Assembly: GCF_008704855.1 (NCBI RefSeq)
Contig: NZ_CP023691.1
Location: 5,146,001-5,210,000, forward strand
DNA from: Streptomyces platensis
Lineage (GTDB): Bacteria; Actinomycetota; Actinomycetes; Streptomycetales; Streptomycetaceae
Length of the DNA: 64,000 nt
Direction of reading: 5' to 3'
Shown piece after piece: positions 44,942 to 53,695 of the stretch (positions are counted from its first letter, which is position 1; every line of letters starts with the position of its first letter). Made by a program: the position numbers and the translations under genes. The notes beneath the pieces were generated by a model. That model ran no database searches and was not told where the DNA came from. It saw only the letters and a list, made by a program, of their open reading frames with translations.

Positions 44942-45610
44942 GTGGCGGGGCGCGGTAAGGAGACGGTGCGGGCGGTGCGGCGGCCGCAGGTGCGGCTGCC
45001 GGAGCTGACGGCGTACGACGGCGGCGAGCTGGAGCCCGAAGGGGACTACGACGGGCTGGAGTTCGCGGACGCCGACTGGGCCGGTCAGTCCGCGCGCGGC
45101 GCCCGCTTCATGGACTGTGCCGTACGCCGCTGCGCGCTGGACGAGACCGAGCTCGGCCGGGCCCGGATCATCGACAGTGTGCTGAGCGGTATCCGCGGGG
45201 TCGGCACGGATCTGTCCCAGGCGTCGCTGCGCGATGTGGAGGTGTCCGACGCCCGGCTCGGCGGGACGCAGCTGCACGGGGCGGTGCTGGAGCGGGTCGT
45301 GGTGCGCGGCGGAAAGATCGACTTCCCGAATCTGCGCCAGGCGAAGCTGCGGGATGTCGCCTTCGAGGGGTGTGTGCTGGTCGAGGCGGACTTCGCGGGC
45401 GCGGTGCTGGAGCGGGTGACGTTCGACGACTGCACCCTGACCCGGGTGGATTTCTCCGAGGCGCGGATGAAGGACGTCGACCTGCGGGGCGCCGCCGCGC
45501 TGGACATCGCCCGGGGAATCGACCGCCTGTCGGGCGCGGTGATCAGCCCGGCCCAACTGCTGGATCTGGCGCCGGTGTTCGCGGCACAGATAGGGGTGCG
45601 GGTGGAGTGA
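44942..45610 (+). CDS. Pentapeptide-repeat protein
   Basis: 222 residues from GTG 44942 (GGGAAGG upstream). The frame is open further upstream but that part belongs to the integrase remnant. From residue 35 to 190 there are consecutive A(D/N)(L/F)xx-type repeats (GLEFADADWAGQSARGARFM, TDLSQASLRDVEVSDARLGG, LVEADFAGAVLERVTFDDCT), which fold as a right-handed quadrilateral beta-helix. The C-terminal helix (ISPAQLLDLAPVFAAQIGVR) is the usual dimerisation cap. Qnr/MfpA relatives mimic DNA and protect gyrase, but whether this one does is unknown. Confidence 0.86.
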   Translation: MAGRGKETVRAVRRPQVRLPELTAYDGGELEPEGDYDGLEFADADWAGQSARGARFMDCAVRRCALDETELGRARIIDSVLSGIRGVGTDLSQASLRDVEVSDARLGGTQLHGAVLERVVVRGGKIDFPNLRQAKLRDVAFEGCVLVEADFAGAVLERVTFDDCTLTRVDFSEARMKDVDLRGAAALDIARGIDRLSGAVISPAQLLDLAPVFAAQIGVRVE

Positions 45611-45630
45611 GGGCGGTGGGCGGGACGCCA

Positions 45631-45666
45631 GGCGTCCGGTGCCCTGCCCGGCGTCCGGTGCCCTGC
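45631..45666. repeat. 19-bp tandem repeat and degenerate derivatives
   Basis: GGCGTCCGGTGCCCTGC occurs at 45631 and 45650; looser copies of GGCGTCCGG continue to about 45760. This fills the 178-bp gap between the pentapeptide gene and the convergent hypothetical gene. No function is evident. Confidence 0.7.
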
Positions 45667-45788
45667 GCTGCGTCCGGCGTACGGGCCTCCGCCGCGTACG
45701 GCCTCCTACCCGGCGTCCGGGCCTTCGCCGCGCCCGGCGGCCTGCCCGGCGTCCGGCCGAAGCGCGGGGGTGTGCCGGTCCCTCCCGG

Positions 45789-46286
45789 TCAGATGCGGGG
45801 GAAACGGGCCTGGAGGTCCCAGATGGCGGGGTTGTCGCCGAGGCCGTCGTGCATATCGGTGAGGTCGGCGATCAGATCGTGCAGAAAGTCGCGGGCCTCG
45901 CGGCGCAGCGCGGAGTGGTTGAAGGTGAGCGGGTCCTCGTCGGCCGCCATCCAGTCGGCGTCGACGTCCACCCACCCGAAACGGCGCTCGAAGAAGATCC
46001 GGTCGGCGGACTCGGTGAAGTCCAGCTCGGCGTGGATCGGGCGGGCGGAGCGGTTGCCCCGGGGGTCGGTGTCGAGCTGCTCGACGATGTCGCACAGCGC
46101 CCAGGCGAAGTCGAGGACCGGCACCCAGCCCCAGGACGTGGACAGCTCGCGGTCCGTCTTCGTGTCGGCGAGGTAGACGTCACCGCAGAAGAGGTCATGG
46201 CGCAGCGTGCGCACGTCCGCGGTCCGGTAGTCCATCTGTGGCGGATCCGGGAAGCGGCGGGAGAGGGAGTAGCCGAGGTCGATCAC
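45789..46286 (-). CDS. Conserved hypothetical protein, 165 aa
   Basis: GTG start at 46286 without a strong ribosome site. The sequence is acidic and aromatic-rich (FPDPPQMDYRTADVRTLRHD, GWVPVLDFAWALCDIVEQLD, ERRFGWVDVDADWMAADEDP) and shows no signal peptide, membrane segment or catalytic motif. I remember close homologues across Streptomyces (possibly the DUF7878 family), hence a real gene. The neighbours (pentapeptide protein, LuxR regulator) give no functional hint. Confidence 0.75.
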   Translation of the reverse strand: MIDLGYSLSRRFPDPPQMDYRTADVRTLRHDLFCGDVYLADTKTDRELSTSWGWVPVLDFAWALCDIVEQLDTDPRGNRSARPIHAELDFTESADRIFFERRFGWVDVDADWMAADEDPLTFNHSALRREARDFLHDLIADLTDMHDGLGDNPAIWDLQARFPRI

Positions 46287-46334
46287 GTCTTGATGGTGTC
46301 ATGCGGCGCGCGGCAGCCCGCCGGTGCCGTCCGG

Positions 46335-46994
46335 TCAGGGCAGCAGCCGCTGGTCCCGGGCAACGGAGACCGCGGCGGTCCGGCCGGCCACCCCGAGCTT
46401 GTCGTAGATCCGGGCCAGGTCCGTCTTGATCGTGGCCTCGCTGGTCGACAGCGCCCTGGCGATCTCGCGGATGCTCAGTCCACGGGCCAGCCGGCCGAGG
46501 ACATGAAGCTCTCGGTCGCTGAGCGTGGGCCGCGGGCTGCGCATCTGCGCCAGGACGTGATGGGCGACCGGGGCGGCGAGCGTGCTCCGGCCCGCGGCCG
46601 CGGCGCGGATCGCGGCGAACAGTTCCTCCGGCGGCTCGGCCTTGAGCAAGTGTCCGGCAGCCCCGGCCTCAAAGGCCCGGGCGATGTCGGCGTCGGTGTC
46701 GTAGTCGGTCAGCACGAGGACCCGGGGGGAGCCGGGGGTGTCGGCGCGGGCGATACGCCGGGTGGCCTCGACGCCGTCGATACCGGAGCCGAGCCCCAGA
46801 TCCATCAGCACGACATCGGGGCGGAGCGAGACGGCCAGGGCCACGGCCTCCTCGCCGCTCCCGGCCTCGCCGATGACCTCGATGCCGGGGGCACCGCTGA
46901 GCAGGGCGAGCAGCCCGGCGCGTACGACGTCATGGTCGTCGCAGAGCAGCACGCTCACTGGCGTGTGCGCGGATTCGGCGGCGGATCGGCTCAT
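46335..46994 (-). CDS. LuxR/NarL-type response regulator, orphan
   Basis: 219 residues from ATG 46994. Receiver domain with Asp19-Asp20, phospho-acceptor Asp65 in VVLMDLGLG, and Lys in GHLLKAEPPEEL. The C-terminal LuxR helix-turn-helix is LSDRELHVLGRLARGLSIRE followed by IARALSTSEATIKTDLARIY. No histidine kinase gene is adjacent, which makes it an orphan; the kinase must be elsewhere. It lies 48 bp downstream of the hypothetical gene start on the same strand. Confidence 0.9.
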   Translation of the reverse strand: MSRSAAESAHTPVSVLLCDDHDVVRAGLLALLSGAPGIEVIGEAGSGEEAVALAVSLRPDVVLMDLGLGSGIDGVEATRRIARADTPGSPRVLVLTDYDTDADIARAFEAGAAGHLLKAEPPEELFAAIRAAAAGRSTLAAPVAHHVLAQMRSPRPTLSDRELHVLGRLARGLSIREIARALSTSEATIKTDLARIYDKLGVAGRTAAVSVARDQRLLP

Positions 46995-47294
46995 GGGCTG
47001 CGCTCCAGGAGGACAGCGACGGACGGGACGGTGCCCCTCGCCCGGCGCCGCTTCCATGGTGCCTTCACCACGCCATTCCCGCAGACCGGCACCTCCCCAG
47101 GGCCATCGAGCACCCGCCCCGCGCGGGCCGTCTCACCACGGCTCCCCGCCCCTGGCCGCGGCCCTCCGCGCACGCCCGTCTCGCCATGGAGCCCGCCCAT
47201 GCCCCCTCAGCCCCTCGCCGCGGCCTCCGGGAGGCGCCCGCTCGCCACGGCGCCCCGCCACGGCGCCTCCCTGGGCCCCGACGCCCCACGTTCC

Positions 47295-47405
47295 CTACGC
47301 CGTAGTCAGCACCCGCGGCCCCTCGTCCGTCACCGCCACCGTGTGCTCGAAGTGGGCGGCGCGGGAGGCGTCCGCGGTGCGCAGGGTCCAGCCGTCGCGG
47401 CCCCC
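47295..47405 (-). pseudogene. map: 3' remnant of type I methionine aminopeptidase
   Basis: Read on the minus strand this gives GRDGWTLRTADASRAAHFEH and TVAVTDEGPRVLTTA, then TAG. That is the characteristic C-terminus of type I methionine aminopeptidase, including the last metal-ligand region (HFEHTVAVT). Upstream the similarity stops abruptly at a run of G, directly at the terD terminator. About 35 of the expected 255 or so codons remain. The surrounding 46995-47294 contains no recognisable gene. Confidence 0.75.
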
Positions 47406-47406
47406 C

Positions 47407-47450
47407 AAAAAACACGCCGAGGGCCGGCCCCCACTGGGGAACCGGCCCTC
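47407..47450 (-). terminator. terD intrinsic terminator with T-tract
   Basis: GAGGGCCGGC (47419-47428) pairs with CCGGCCCTC (47442-47450). On the minus strand the stem is followed by GGCGTG and six T (complement of 47407-47412). A true T-tract is unusual in this genome. Confidence 0.85.
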
Positions 47451-47507
47451 CTTGTGCGGTGACTACGTCACGGCGCAGTCACCGCACAGAGCTGACTCAG
47501 ATGCTGC

Positions 47508-48083
47508 TCAGACGTTGACGCCGAAGTCCTGCGCGATGCCGACGAGGCCCGAGGCGTAGCCCTGGCCGACCGCGCGGAACTTCCACTCGGCGCCGTTGCG
47601 GTACAGCTCACCGAAGACCATGGCGGTCTCGGTGGCGGCGTCCTCGCTGAGGTCGTAGCGGGCGATCTCGGTGCCGCCGGCCTGGTTGATGATGCGGATG
47701 AAGGCGTTCCGCACCTGGCCGAAGTTCTGGCTGCGGTTCTCGGCGTCGTAGATCGAGACCGGGAAGACGATCTTCTCGATGTCGGCCGGCAGCGCCGCGA
47801 GGTTGACGTTGATCTGCTCGTCGTCGCCCTCGCCCTGGCCGGTCACGTTGTCACCGGTGTGCACGATCGACTGGTCGGGCGTCGCCTTGTTGTTGAAGAA
47901 GACGAAGTGCTGGTCGGAGAAGACCTTGCCGCTCGGGTTGACCGCGATCGCGCTGGCGTCGAGGTCGAAGTCCGTGCCGGTGGTGGTGCGGACGTCCCAG
48001 CCGAGGCCCACCGTGACGGCGGTCAGGCCCGGTGCCTCCTTGGTGAGGGAGACGTTGCCGCCCTTGGACAGGCTTACAGCCAT
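47508..48083 (-). CDS. terD: TerD-family stress protein
   Basis: 191 residues from ATG 48083 (GGAAAGGGA upstream). The TerD beta-sandwich is evident: MAVSLSKGGNVSLTKEAPGL, VTVGLGWDVRTTTGTDFDLD, DEQINVNLAALPADIEKIVF and AETAMVFGELYRNGAEWKFR-type strings near the C-terminus. The Asp-rich loops (GTDFDLDAS, GDDEQI) bind calcium in characterised homologues. In Streptomyces TerD proteins influence morphogenesis as well as tellurite resistance. It stands alone with its own terminator. Confidence 0.94.
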   Translation of the reverse strand: MAVSLSKGGNVSLTKEAPGLTAVTVGLGWDVRTTTGTDFDLDASAIAVNPSGKVFSDQHFVFFNNKATPDQSIVHTGDNVTGQGEGDDEQINVNLAALPADIEKIVFPVSIYDAENRSQNFGQVRNAFIRIINQAGGTEIARYDLSEDAATETAMVFGELYRNGAEWKFRAVGQGYASGLVGIAQDFGVNV

Positions 48084-48285
48084 GGGAAGTCCCTTTCCTT
48101 GTCGACTCGTCGAAGCGTCGGGCTCCGCACTGCGCACGAAGCTACCGTTACCCACCACAACGCCATGAGGGGACCGCCAGGTTCCAGGACTCTTTACTCT
48201 CTTTGCCGAATTCTGATGTGAACGCTCTGCACGGGCCCCGAAAAGCGGGTGACGGAGCCGCGCGCGGCGCGGGATCATAGGACTC

Positions 48286-48714
48286 ATGTCCGGGCCCTAT
48301 GTCATCCGCGGTGCGGTCGTCCTTCCAGAGGCCGAGCTCGTCTGGCGTTTCTCGCGTTCCTCAGGTCCGGGCGGCCAGCACGTCAACACCAGCGACAGTC
48401 AGGTCGAGCTGCGTTTCGACCTCGGTAAAACGCAGGCACTGCCGCCGGTGTGGAAAGAGCGTGCCCTGGAGCGGCTGGCGAGCCGGCTGGCCGGCGGCGT
48501 GCTGTCCGTACGGGCCTCCGAGCACCGCTCGCAGTGGCGCAACCGCGAGACCGCCGCCGTCCGGCTGGCCGCGCTGCTTGCCGAGGCGACCGCCCCGCCG
48601 CCCAAGCCGCGCCGTAAGTCGCGGATCCCACGGGGCATCAATGAGCGGCGGCTGCGCGAGAAGAAGCAGCGCGGCGACACCAAGCGCGGCCGCTCGGGCC
48701 GCGACTGGGGCTGA
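48286..48714 (+). CDS. arfB: Alternative ribosome-rescue factor / peptidyl-tRNA hydrolase ArfB
   Basis: 142 residues. The catalytic GGQ is at 29-31 in RFSRSSGPGGQHVNTSDSQV, and the basic C-terminal tail (KPRRKSRIPRGINERRLREK) enters the mRNA channel of stalled ribosomes. Size and tail separate it from release factors. It rescues ribosomes stalled without a stop codon, independently of tmRNA. Divergent from terD across about 200 bp. Confidence 0.92.
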   Translation: MSGPYVIRGAVVLPEAELVWRFSRSSGPGGQHVNTSDSQVELRFDLGKTQALPPVWKERALERLASRLAGGVLSVRASEHRSQWRNRETAAVRLAALLAEATAPPPKPRRKSRIPRGINERRLREKKQRGDTKRGRSGRDWG

Positions 48715-48753
48715 CCGCCCCAGCCGTCCCGCCCGCCGGGGCCGCCCCGGGCC

Positions 48754-49368
48754 TCACCCCAGCTGCCGGTACTTTCCGCGGAAGTACGTCAGCGGCCCGT
48801 CCTCCTCGTTCGGGAGCGTCGTGGCCAGCACACGAGCGATGACCAGCGTGTGATCGCCGGCCACCACCCGCTGCTCCGTACGGCACTCCAGGGTCGCCAG
48901 GGCGCCCCCGATGAGGGGCGCACCGGACGCCTCGCCCCGTACATGCGCGATGTCCTCGAAGAGCAGCCGGTCGCTGATGCGGCCCTTCATGGCGAATCGT
49001 CCGGCGACCTGCCGCTGATGTCCCGACAGTACCGAGACGGCCCAGTAGGGCTGCACCTCCAGCAGGTCGTCCATGCGTGAGTCGTTGCGAACGCTCACCA
49101 TCACCAGCGGCGGGTCGAGGGATACGGAGAGGAACGCCGTGGCGGTCATGCCGACGTCCTCGCCGTGCGGCCCGCCGTCCGGGTCATGGGCGGTGATCAG
49201 CACCACGCCGGCGGCCAGGCGGGACAGGGCGGTACGGAACTCGTCGTCACTCACCCCAACAGAATGCGGGATCGGCGCGCCGCCCGGCACGGAGGCGAGG
49301 GCGACGGCGGGTACGGGGTGGGCGGCGGGCCCGGCGGGCGCCGCATCGGCAGGACTCTTCGTGAACAC
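48754..49368 (-). CDS. Flavin reductase-like, FMN-binding protein
   Basis: 204 residues from GTG 49368; the conserved part starts near residue 38 (GVSDDEFRTALSRLAAGVVL), so GTG 49257 is an alternative. FMN-binding split barrel typical of the HpaC/flavin reductase family: GMTATAFLSVSLDPPLVMVS, RMDDLLEVQPYWAVSVLSGH and GRFAMKGRISDRLLFEDI. Such proteins reduce FMN with NAD(P)H for a partner monooxygenase, or act on their own. No monooxygenase is adjacent. The upstream extension is Ala/Pro-rich. Confidence 0.87.
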   Translation of the reverse strand: MFTKSPADAAPAGPAAHPVPAVALASVPGGAPIPHSVGVSDDEFRTALSRLAAGVVLITAHDPDGGPHGEDVGMTATAFLSVSLDPPLVMVSVRNDSRMDDLLEVQPYWAVSVLSGHQRQVAGRFAMKGRISDRLLFEDIAHVRGEASGAPLIGGALATLECRTEQRVVAGDHTLVIARVLATTLPNEEDGPLTYFRGKYRQLG

Positions 49369-49576
49369 GCCATAAACGCTAACTTCGGCCGGCCGCGGCG
49401 CGCATCGGGCCTCCGGACCACTCGCGTCCTAGGTCTGACGGCGGAGTTCCCGAATCGCTCGGAATTTGCGTTCAGTAAGTGTAGAAAGAGTGAAGGCGCG
49501 CTCCCGTGGCGGTTTTATGGAAGATCGCCAACCGTCGTTCATTGTTTGTGACTTGAGTCACAGCAGGCGCTAATTG

Positions 49577-49591
49577 TTGACCCTGTGTACC
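49577..49591 (+). promoter_or_regulatory. BldD-box-like site upstream of cdgB
   Basis: TTGACCCTGTGTACC matches the BldD consensus nTnACnCWGnGTnAn at all but one fixed position. Just upstream is the palindromic GTGACTTGAGTCAC (49548-49561); downstream CTCACTG and CAGTGAG form a 7-bp hairpin (49602-49620). BldD is known to control cdgB-type genes in S. coelicolor, which supports the call. Confidence 0.55.
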
Positions 49592-49681
49592 GAGTGAACA
49601 GCTCACTGTGATTCAGTGAGCGGGGAATCGGACGACAAGAAATCGTGGAGTTTGCTGTCGAGGTCTCAGGGAGAGCGAGCG

Positions 49682-51358
49682 ATGGAGACCGAGTCGGAGC
49701 CATACGTCCGTCTTGCGACCCTGCGGCAGCTGCACCAAGTGGTCGCCGAGCTGAATACCGCACGTAGCCTTGCGGACACCTTGCAGACCGTCGCCGACGG
49801 CGTGATCACCGGGCTCGGCTACGAGCTGTCCGCGGTCAATCTCGTGCGGCCCGACGGCGATCTCGTCGTCGCCGCGGTCGCCGGCAGCGCGGGCGCCGAG
49901 GCACTCATGGCCGGACGGGTCGGCTCCCGCGCCTCCTGGGAGCGCCGGCTGTCCATGGGCGAGCGCTGGGGCGACCTGTGCTTCATCTCGCACACCGAGG
50001 GCTGGGTCCTCGATGACGACGACGTACCGCAGTGGCACACGGCCGGCCCCGCGCCCCGGTTCCCCGACGAGTGGCACCCCATGGACCGCCTCTTCGCGCC
50101 CATGTACACCGCGGCCAACGGGGGCGGCGAGCTGCTCGGGGTGATCTCCGTCGACCGGCCGCGCAACGGCCGGCGGCCCGGCCCCTGGGGCCAGGAAGCG
50201 CTCCAGATGTACGCCTTCCAGTCCGCCATTGCGATCAGCAACGCCCGGCTGCGGGCCAACATGCAGCGCGCCCTGGTCCGGCTGGAGCGCGAGCAGCAGG
50301 CGCTGCGCGCCAGCGAGGAGAGCTTCCGGCAGGCGTTCGAGTACGCGCCGAGCGGGATGGCCGTCGCCGAAATGGGCGGTGACCAGCACGGACGGCTGCT
50401 CCGCACCAACGATGCGCTGTGCCGGCTGCTGGGCCGCCCGGCCTCCGGGATGCGCCGCTACTCCTTCTCCGACCTCGTCCACCCCGAGGACATCGGCACG
50501 CTGCTGCGCACCTCCGCCGAGGGCGGCCGCGCCGAGCTGCGGCTGGCCCGCCGGGACGGCAGCTACGTGTGGGTCTCGCTGCGCAACTCCGTCGTCGCCG
50601 ACACCGCCGACGGCCCCCGCTTCCTGCTCACCCACGTCGAGGACATCGAGGAGCGCAAGCGGCACGAGCTTCAGCTCGCCCACCGCGCCAGCCACGATTC
50701 GCTGACCGGGCTGCCCAACAGCGCCGAGCTGCGGGCCCGGCTCGGCGCCCGGCTGTGCTCCCGCCCGGCCGGCTCCATGGCGGACGCCTACGCCTCCTCG
50801 GCCACCCTCAGCACCGACCCCCGCGCACCGCACGGCTTCCGGGCGGACGCGAAGGAGCCCTTCGACGGGCTCGACGGCTTCGAGGGCGGGCCCCCGCCCC
50901 CGTTCGACCACCATGTGCATCTCGTCGCCCCCGCGGACGGGCCGGCCGACGACGGCTCCAAGGGGCTCGCGGTCCTCTTCTGCGACCTCGACGGCTTCAA
51001 GTCGATCAACGACCGCTTCGGGCACAACACCGGCGACGCCGTGCTGATAGAGGTCGCCCGCCGGCTGACCAGCGGCGTCCGGGACGGCGACACGGTCGCC
51101 CGGCTCGGCGGCGACGAGTTCGTGGTGCTCGCCGACGGCCTCGGCACCGCCGACGCCCAGGATCTGGCCGTCCGGCTGCGGAACGCGATCATCCCGCCGA
51201 TCCGGGTGGAGGGCCGCGCGGTCCGGGTCGGCGCCAGCTTCGGTATCGGCTGGGCGAGCTGCGGCATGTCCGCCGAGGAGGTGCTGGAGTCGGCCGACCA
51301 GCGGATGTACGTCGAGAAGCGCTCCCGCTCGAAGGCGAACCGGCGGGCGGCGGGCTGA
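49682..51358 (+). CDS. cdgB: Diguanylate cyclase CdgB (GAF-PAS-GGDEF)
   Basis: 558 residues from ATG 49682 (GGGAGA upstream); the frame is open to 49616, but METESEPYVRLATLRQLHQV is the expected N-terminus. GAF domain at about 15-195, PAS at about 215-340, then GGDEF. The active-site GGDEF is intact at 476-480, and an RxxD product-inhibition site (Arg467-Asp470) precedes it. An insertion of roughly 75 Pro/Asp/Gly-rich residues splits the start of the GGDEF domain (between DSLTGLPNSAELRARLG and AVLFCDLDGFKSINDRFG). It makes cyclic di-GMP, which feeds BldD and development. Confidence 0.93.
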   Translation: METESEPYVRLATLRQLHQVVAELNTARSLADTLQTVADGVITGLGYELSAVNLVRPDGDLVVAAVAGSAGAEALMAGRVGSRASWERRLSMGERWGDLCFISHTEGWVLDDDDVPQWHTAGPAPRFPDEWHPMDRLFAPMYTAANGGGELLGVISVDRPRNGRRPGPWGQEALQMYAFQSAIAISNARLRANMQRALVRLEREQQALRASEESFRQAFEYAPSGMAVAEMGGDQHGRLLRTNDALCRLLGRPASGMRRYSFSDLVHPEDIGTLLRTSAEGGRAELRLARRDGSYVWVSLRNSVVADTADGPRFLLTHVEDIEERKRHELQLAHRASHDSLTGLPNSAELRARLGARLCSRPAGSMADAYASSATLSTDPRAPHGFRADAKEPFDGLDGFEGGPPPPFDHHVHLVAPADGPADDGSKGLAVLFCDLDGFKSINDRFGHNTGDAVLIEVARRLTSGVRDGDTVARLGGDEFVVLADGLGTADAQDLAVRLRNAIIPPIRVEGRAVRVGASFGIGWASCGMSAEEVLESADQRMYVEKRSRSKANRRAAG

Positions 51359-51619
51359 GCGGCCGGCGGGCCCGCCGCGACGGCCGGGCGCGATGCCGCG
51401 TATCTCACACCGGCCCCGCATCGGCCCGCACACCAGCAGTTCACCGTTCCGTAGCGATCTTGTGGCCCTCCGGGCACGGTGTGCGCAGGCCGCGACGGGG
51501 TAGGCTGCGCCGATGCGGCGCGGCGCCGCCGGGGGCCCGAAAGACAGTTCGCGCAATGAAGCCTGCGGACGCGTAGAGACGCGTACAGACGCGCACAGAT
51601 CGCTTGGGAGTGACACGGA

Positions 51620-52525
51620 ATGACGGCCGGCAATAACGGCGCGGACACGCCGGAGAACGACGACCCGTTCGCCTACCTCTACCGCTCGGAAGGCGGCGAG
51701 GGCGGCGCCCAGGGCTCGGCGGGCGACGGTGCGGCGGCGCGGCAGCCGGGGGTTCCGCGGACGTCCTACAACCAGGTCCGCGCGGTCGGCCAGCGCCAGT
51801 ACGGCCAGCAGGCCCCGCAGCAGGTGACGTACGGGCAGCAGAACGCCCACTACGCCGCCCCCGAGACCCTGCCCGGCGGCGACCGCACCCGCCCCGCCCC
51901 CGCCAACGGCGGCCAGGAGCCGCGCCGCGGCCGCAACGGGCTGCTGATCGGCGCCGTCTCCGTGGTCGCGGTGGTCTGCATAGGCATCGGCGTCGCGATG
52001 CTCACCAACGGCAAGGACTCGCAGGACGCCAACGCGGGCAAGCCGGGTCCGACGGCCGGGGACAAGGTGGATCCGAGCGATGCGCCGACCTCCAAGCCCG
52101 CCCCCGGCAAGCTGCCCAAGCAGGACGCGGGCAGCCTGCGGCTCGAGGGCGGGGCGACCACGGCCAAGGACGTGCCGGGTGCGCGCTCGCCCGGCGGGGC
52201 TTACGTGGCAGGCATGAACACCCAGGGCGCGGCGGCCACTTGGTCGCTCGATGTCGAAGCTGCCGGCAAGTACAAGCTCTGGGTCGGCTACGGCGTGCCC
52301 GGCAAGGACGCCAACCTCACCCTGAACGTGAACGGCGCGGCGGACGGCCGGCCGATCAACATGAAGAACTTCGCCCACGCCCCGGAGGGCGCCTGGGACA
52401 AGGGCTGGACCAGGACCTGGTCGTATGTGCAGCTCAACAAGGGCACCAACACCATCAAGCTGTCCTGCGAGAGCGGGAATCAGTGCGACGTGAACCTCGA
52501 CAAGGTCTGGCTTGCCAGGCCTTGA
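51620..52525 (+). CDS. Membrane-anchored CBM35-like carbohydrate-binding protein
   Basis: 301 residues. A hydrophilic Gln/Gly-rich cytoplasmic region (1-105) precedes one membrane helix (LLIGAVSVVAVVCIGIGVAM, 108-127). A Pro/Lys linker follows, then a beta-sandwich of about 130 residues (SLRLEGGATTAKDVPGARSP, WSLDVEAAGKYKLWVGYGVP, TWSYVQLNKGTNTIKLSCES, QCDVNLDKVWL). The last part matches family 35 carbohydrate-binding modules. No catalytic domain is present, so it may bind wall or extracellular sugars from the cell surface. GGGAGTGACACGG precedes the ATG. Confidence 0.8.
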   Translation: MTAGNNGADTPENDDPFAYLYRSEGGEGGAQGSAGDGAAARQPGVPRTSYNQVRAVGQRQYGQQAPQQVTYGQQNAHYAAPETLPGGDRTRPAPANGGQEPRRGRNGLLIGAVSVVAVVCIGIGVAMLTNGKDSQDANAGKPGPTAGDKVDPSDAPTSKPAPGKLPKQDAGSLRLEGGATTAKDVPGARSPGGAYVAGMNTQGAAATWSLDVEAAGKYKLWVGYGVPGKDANLTLNVNGAADGRPINMKNFAHAPEGAWDKGWTRTWSYVQLNKGTNTIKLSCESGNQCDVNLDKVWLARP

Positions 52526-52594
52526 GGGACGACGACGGCGCCCCTGAGACCGTCCCGCCGCGGAGGGTCCTTGGGGCCCGGACCGCGCCGGCCA

Positions 52595-52625
52595 CCGCCA
52601 GAGGAGCGACCTGCTTCTCTGGCGG
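52595..52625. terminator. Terminator between CBM35 protein and PfkB kinase genes
   Basis: CCGCCAGAG (52595-52603) pairs with CTCTGGCGG (52617-52625) around 13 nt, 70 bp after the stop. It can serve both convergent genes. Confidence 0.75.
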
Positions 52626-52756
52626 CTTTGCGTGAGGGCCGACGGTCCGACGCGTCAGGGTCTGTGAGCTGGAGGCCCGGTCAGACTAGATGCGGCCGCC
52701 CTCGACGCAGGCGGCGGCGACCCAGCCCGACCTGTTGCCCCACACCACCTGGGGAG

Positions 52757-53695
52757 TCACTTCACACTGCGCGCCTCCGGCGAAGGCGCCACCACCCGCA
52801 CCGTCCCCAGCAGCTCTTCATACGTCCCCGTATCGAACTCGCCCGCTGCCGGGGCCCGTACGGTTGCCGCGGAGAGGGCTACGGCGCGGGTGAGGCGGTC
52901 CGGCCAGGGCAGGTCTTCGACCAGGCCGGAGAGCAGGCCGGCTACGGCTGAATCGCCGGCGCCGGTCGGGTTGCCGGCGATCCGGTGGGGCGGGGCGGCC
53001 TGCCAGGTGCCGTCGGCGGTGACCGCGAGCATGCCGTCCGGGCCCAGGGAGGCGGCCACCGCATGGGCGCCGCGGCGGCGGGCGTCGCGGGCGGCGCGCA
53101 GGGGTTCGGTGCTGCCCGTGAGGGCGGCGAGTTCATCGGCGTTGGGCTTGGCGAGGTCGGGGCGGGCGGCCAGCCCGCGGCGCAGCGGTTCGCCGCTGGT
53201 GTCGAGGAGGACCGGGACGCCGGCGCTGCGCGCGGCCCGGGTCAGCCGGGCGTAGACATCGACCGGGACGCCCGGCGGCAGGCTGCCGCACAGGGCCACC
53301 GCCCGTGCCTCGCCGAGGAGTTCGCGGTAGGTGCCGAGGAAGGTGTCCCACTCGGCGGGGGAGACGACCGGGCCCGGCTCGTTGAGCTGGGTGGTGTCTC
53401 CGGTGGCCGCGTCGACGACGGCGACGGTGCGGCGGGTGGCGCCGCCGACCGGGACCAGCGCGTCGGTGACCTCGGTCTCCGCGAGCAGCGCGCGCAGGGC
53501 CTCGCCGGTGCCGCCGCCCGCGAAGCCGGTGGCGACCGTACGGTGGCCGAGCGCGGCCAGCACCCGGGCGACGTTCAGACCCTTGCCGCCGGGGCGTTCG
53601 GACACCTCGGTGATCCGGTTCGTGGTGTGCGGATGGAGCCGGGGGACGCGGTAGGTGATGTCCAGGGCGGCGTTCAGCGTGACCGTAAGGATCAT
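52757..53695 (-). CDS. PfkB-family sugar kinase (1-phosphofructokinase-like)
   Basis: 312 residues. The N-terminus ILTVTLNAALDITYRVPRLH and SERPGGKGLNVARVLAALGH is typical of 1-phosphofructokinase/tagatose-6-phosphate kinases. The ATP-binding and catalytic motif is GNPTGAGDSAVAG, with Asp as base. It is upstream of, and co-directional with, no gene; nagA lies 193 bp further right on the same strand and may read into it. Given nagKA next door, an amino-sugar or tagatose phosphate substrate is possible; fructose-1-phosphate is the default. Unassigned. Confidence 0.86.
   Translation of the reverse strand: MILTVTLNAALDITYRVPRLHPHTTNRITEVSERPGGKGLNVARVLAALGHRTVATGFAGGGTGEALRALLAETEVTDALVPVGGATRRTVAVVDAATGDTTQLNEPGPVVSPAEWDTFLGTYRELLGEARAVALCGSLPPGVPVDVYARLTRAARSAGVPVLLDTSGEPLRRGLAARPDLAKPNADELAALTGSTEPLRAARDARRRGAHAVAASLGPDGMLAVTADGTWQAAPPHRIAGNPTGAGDSAVAGLLSGLVEDLPWPDRLTRAVALSAATVRAPAAGEFDTGTYEELLGTVRVVAPSPEARSVK

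Noticed and set aside
49613..52378. 921-codon open frame on the minus strand
   Set aside because: Antisense to cdgB and the CBM35-like gene; its composition (runs of Gly, Arg, Ala, Val) is that of a shadow frame.
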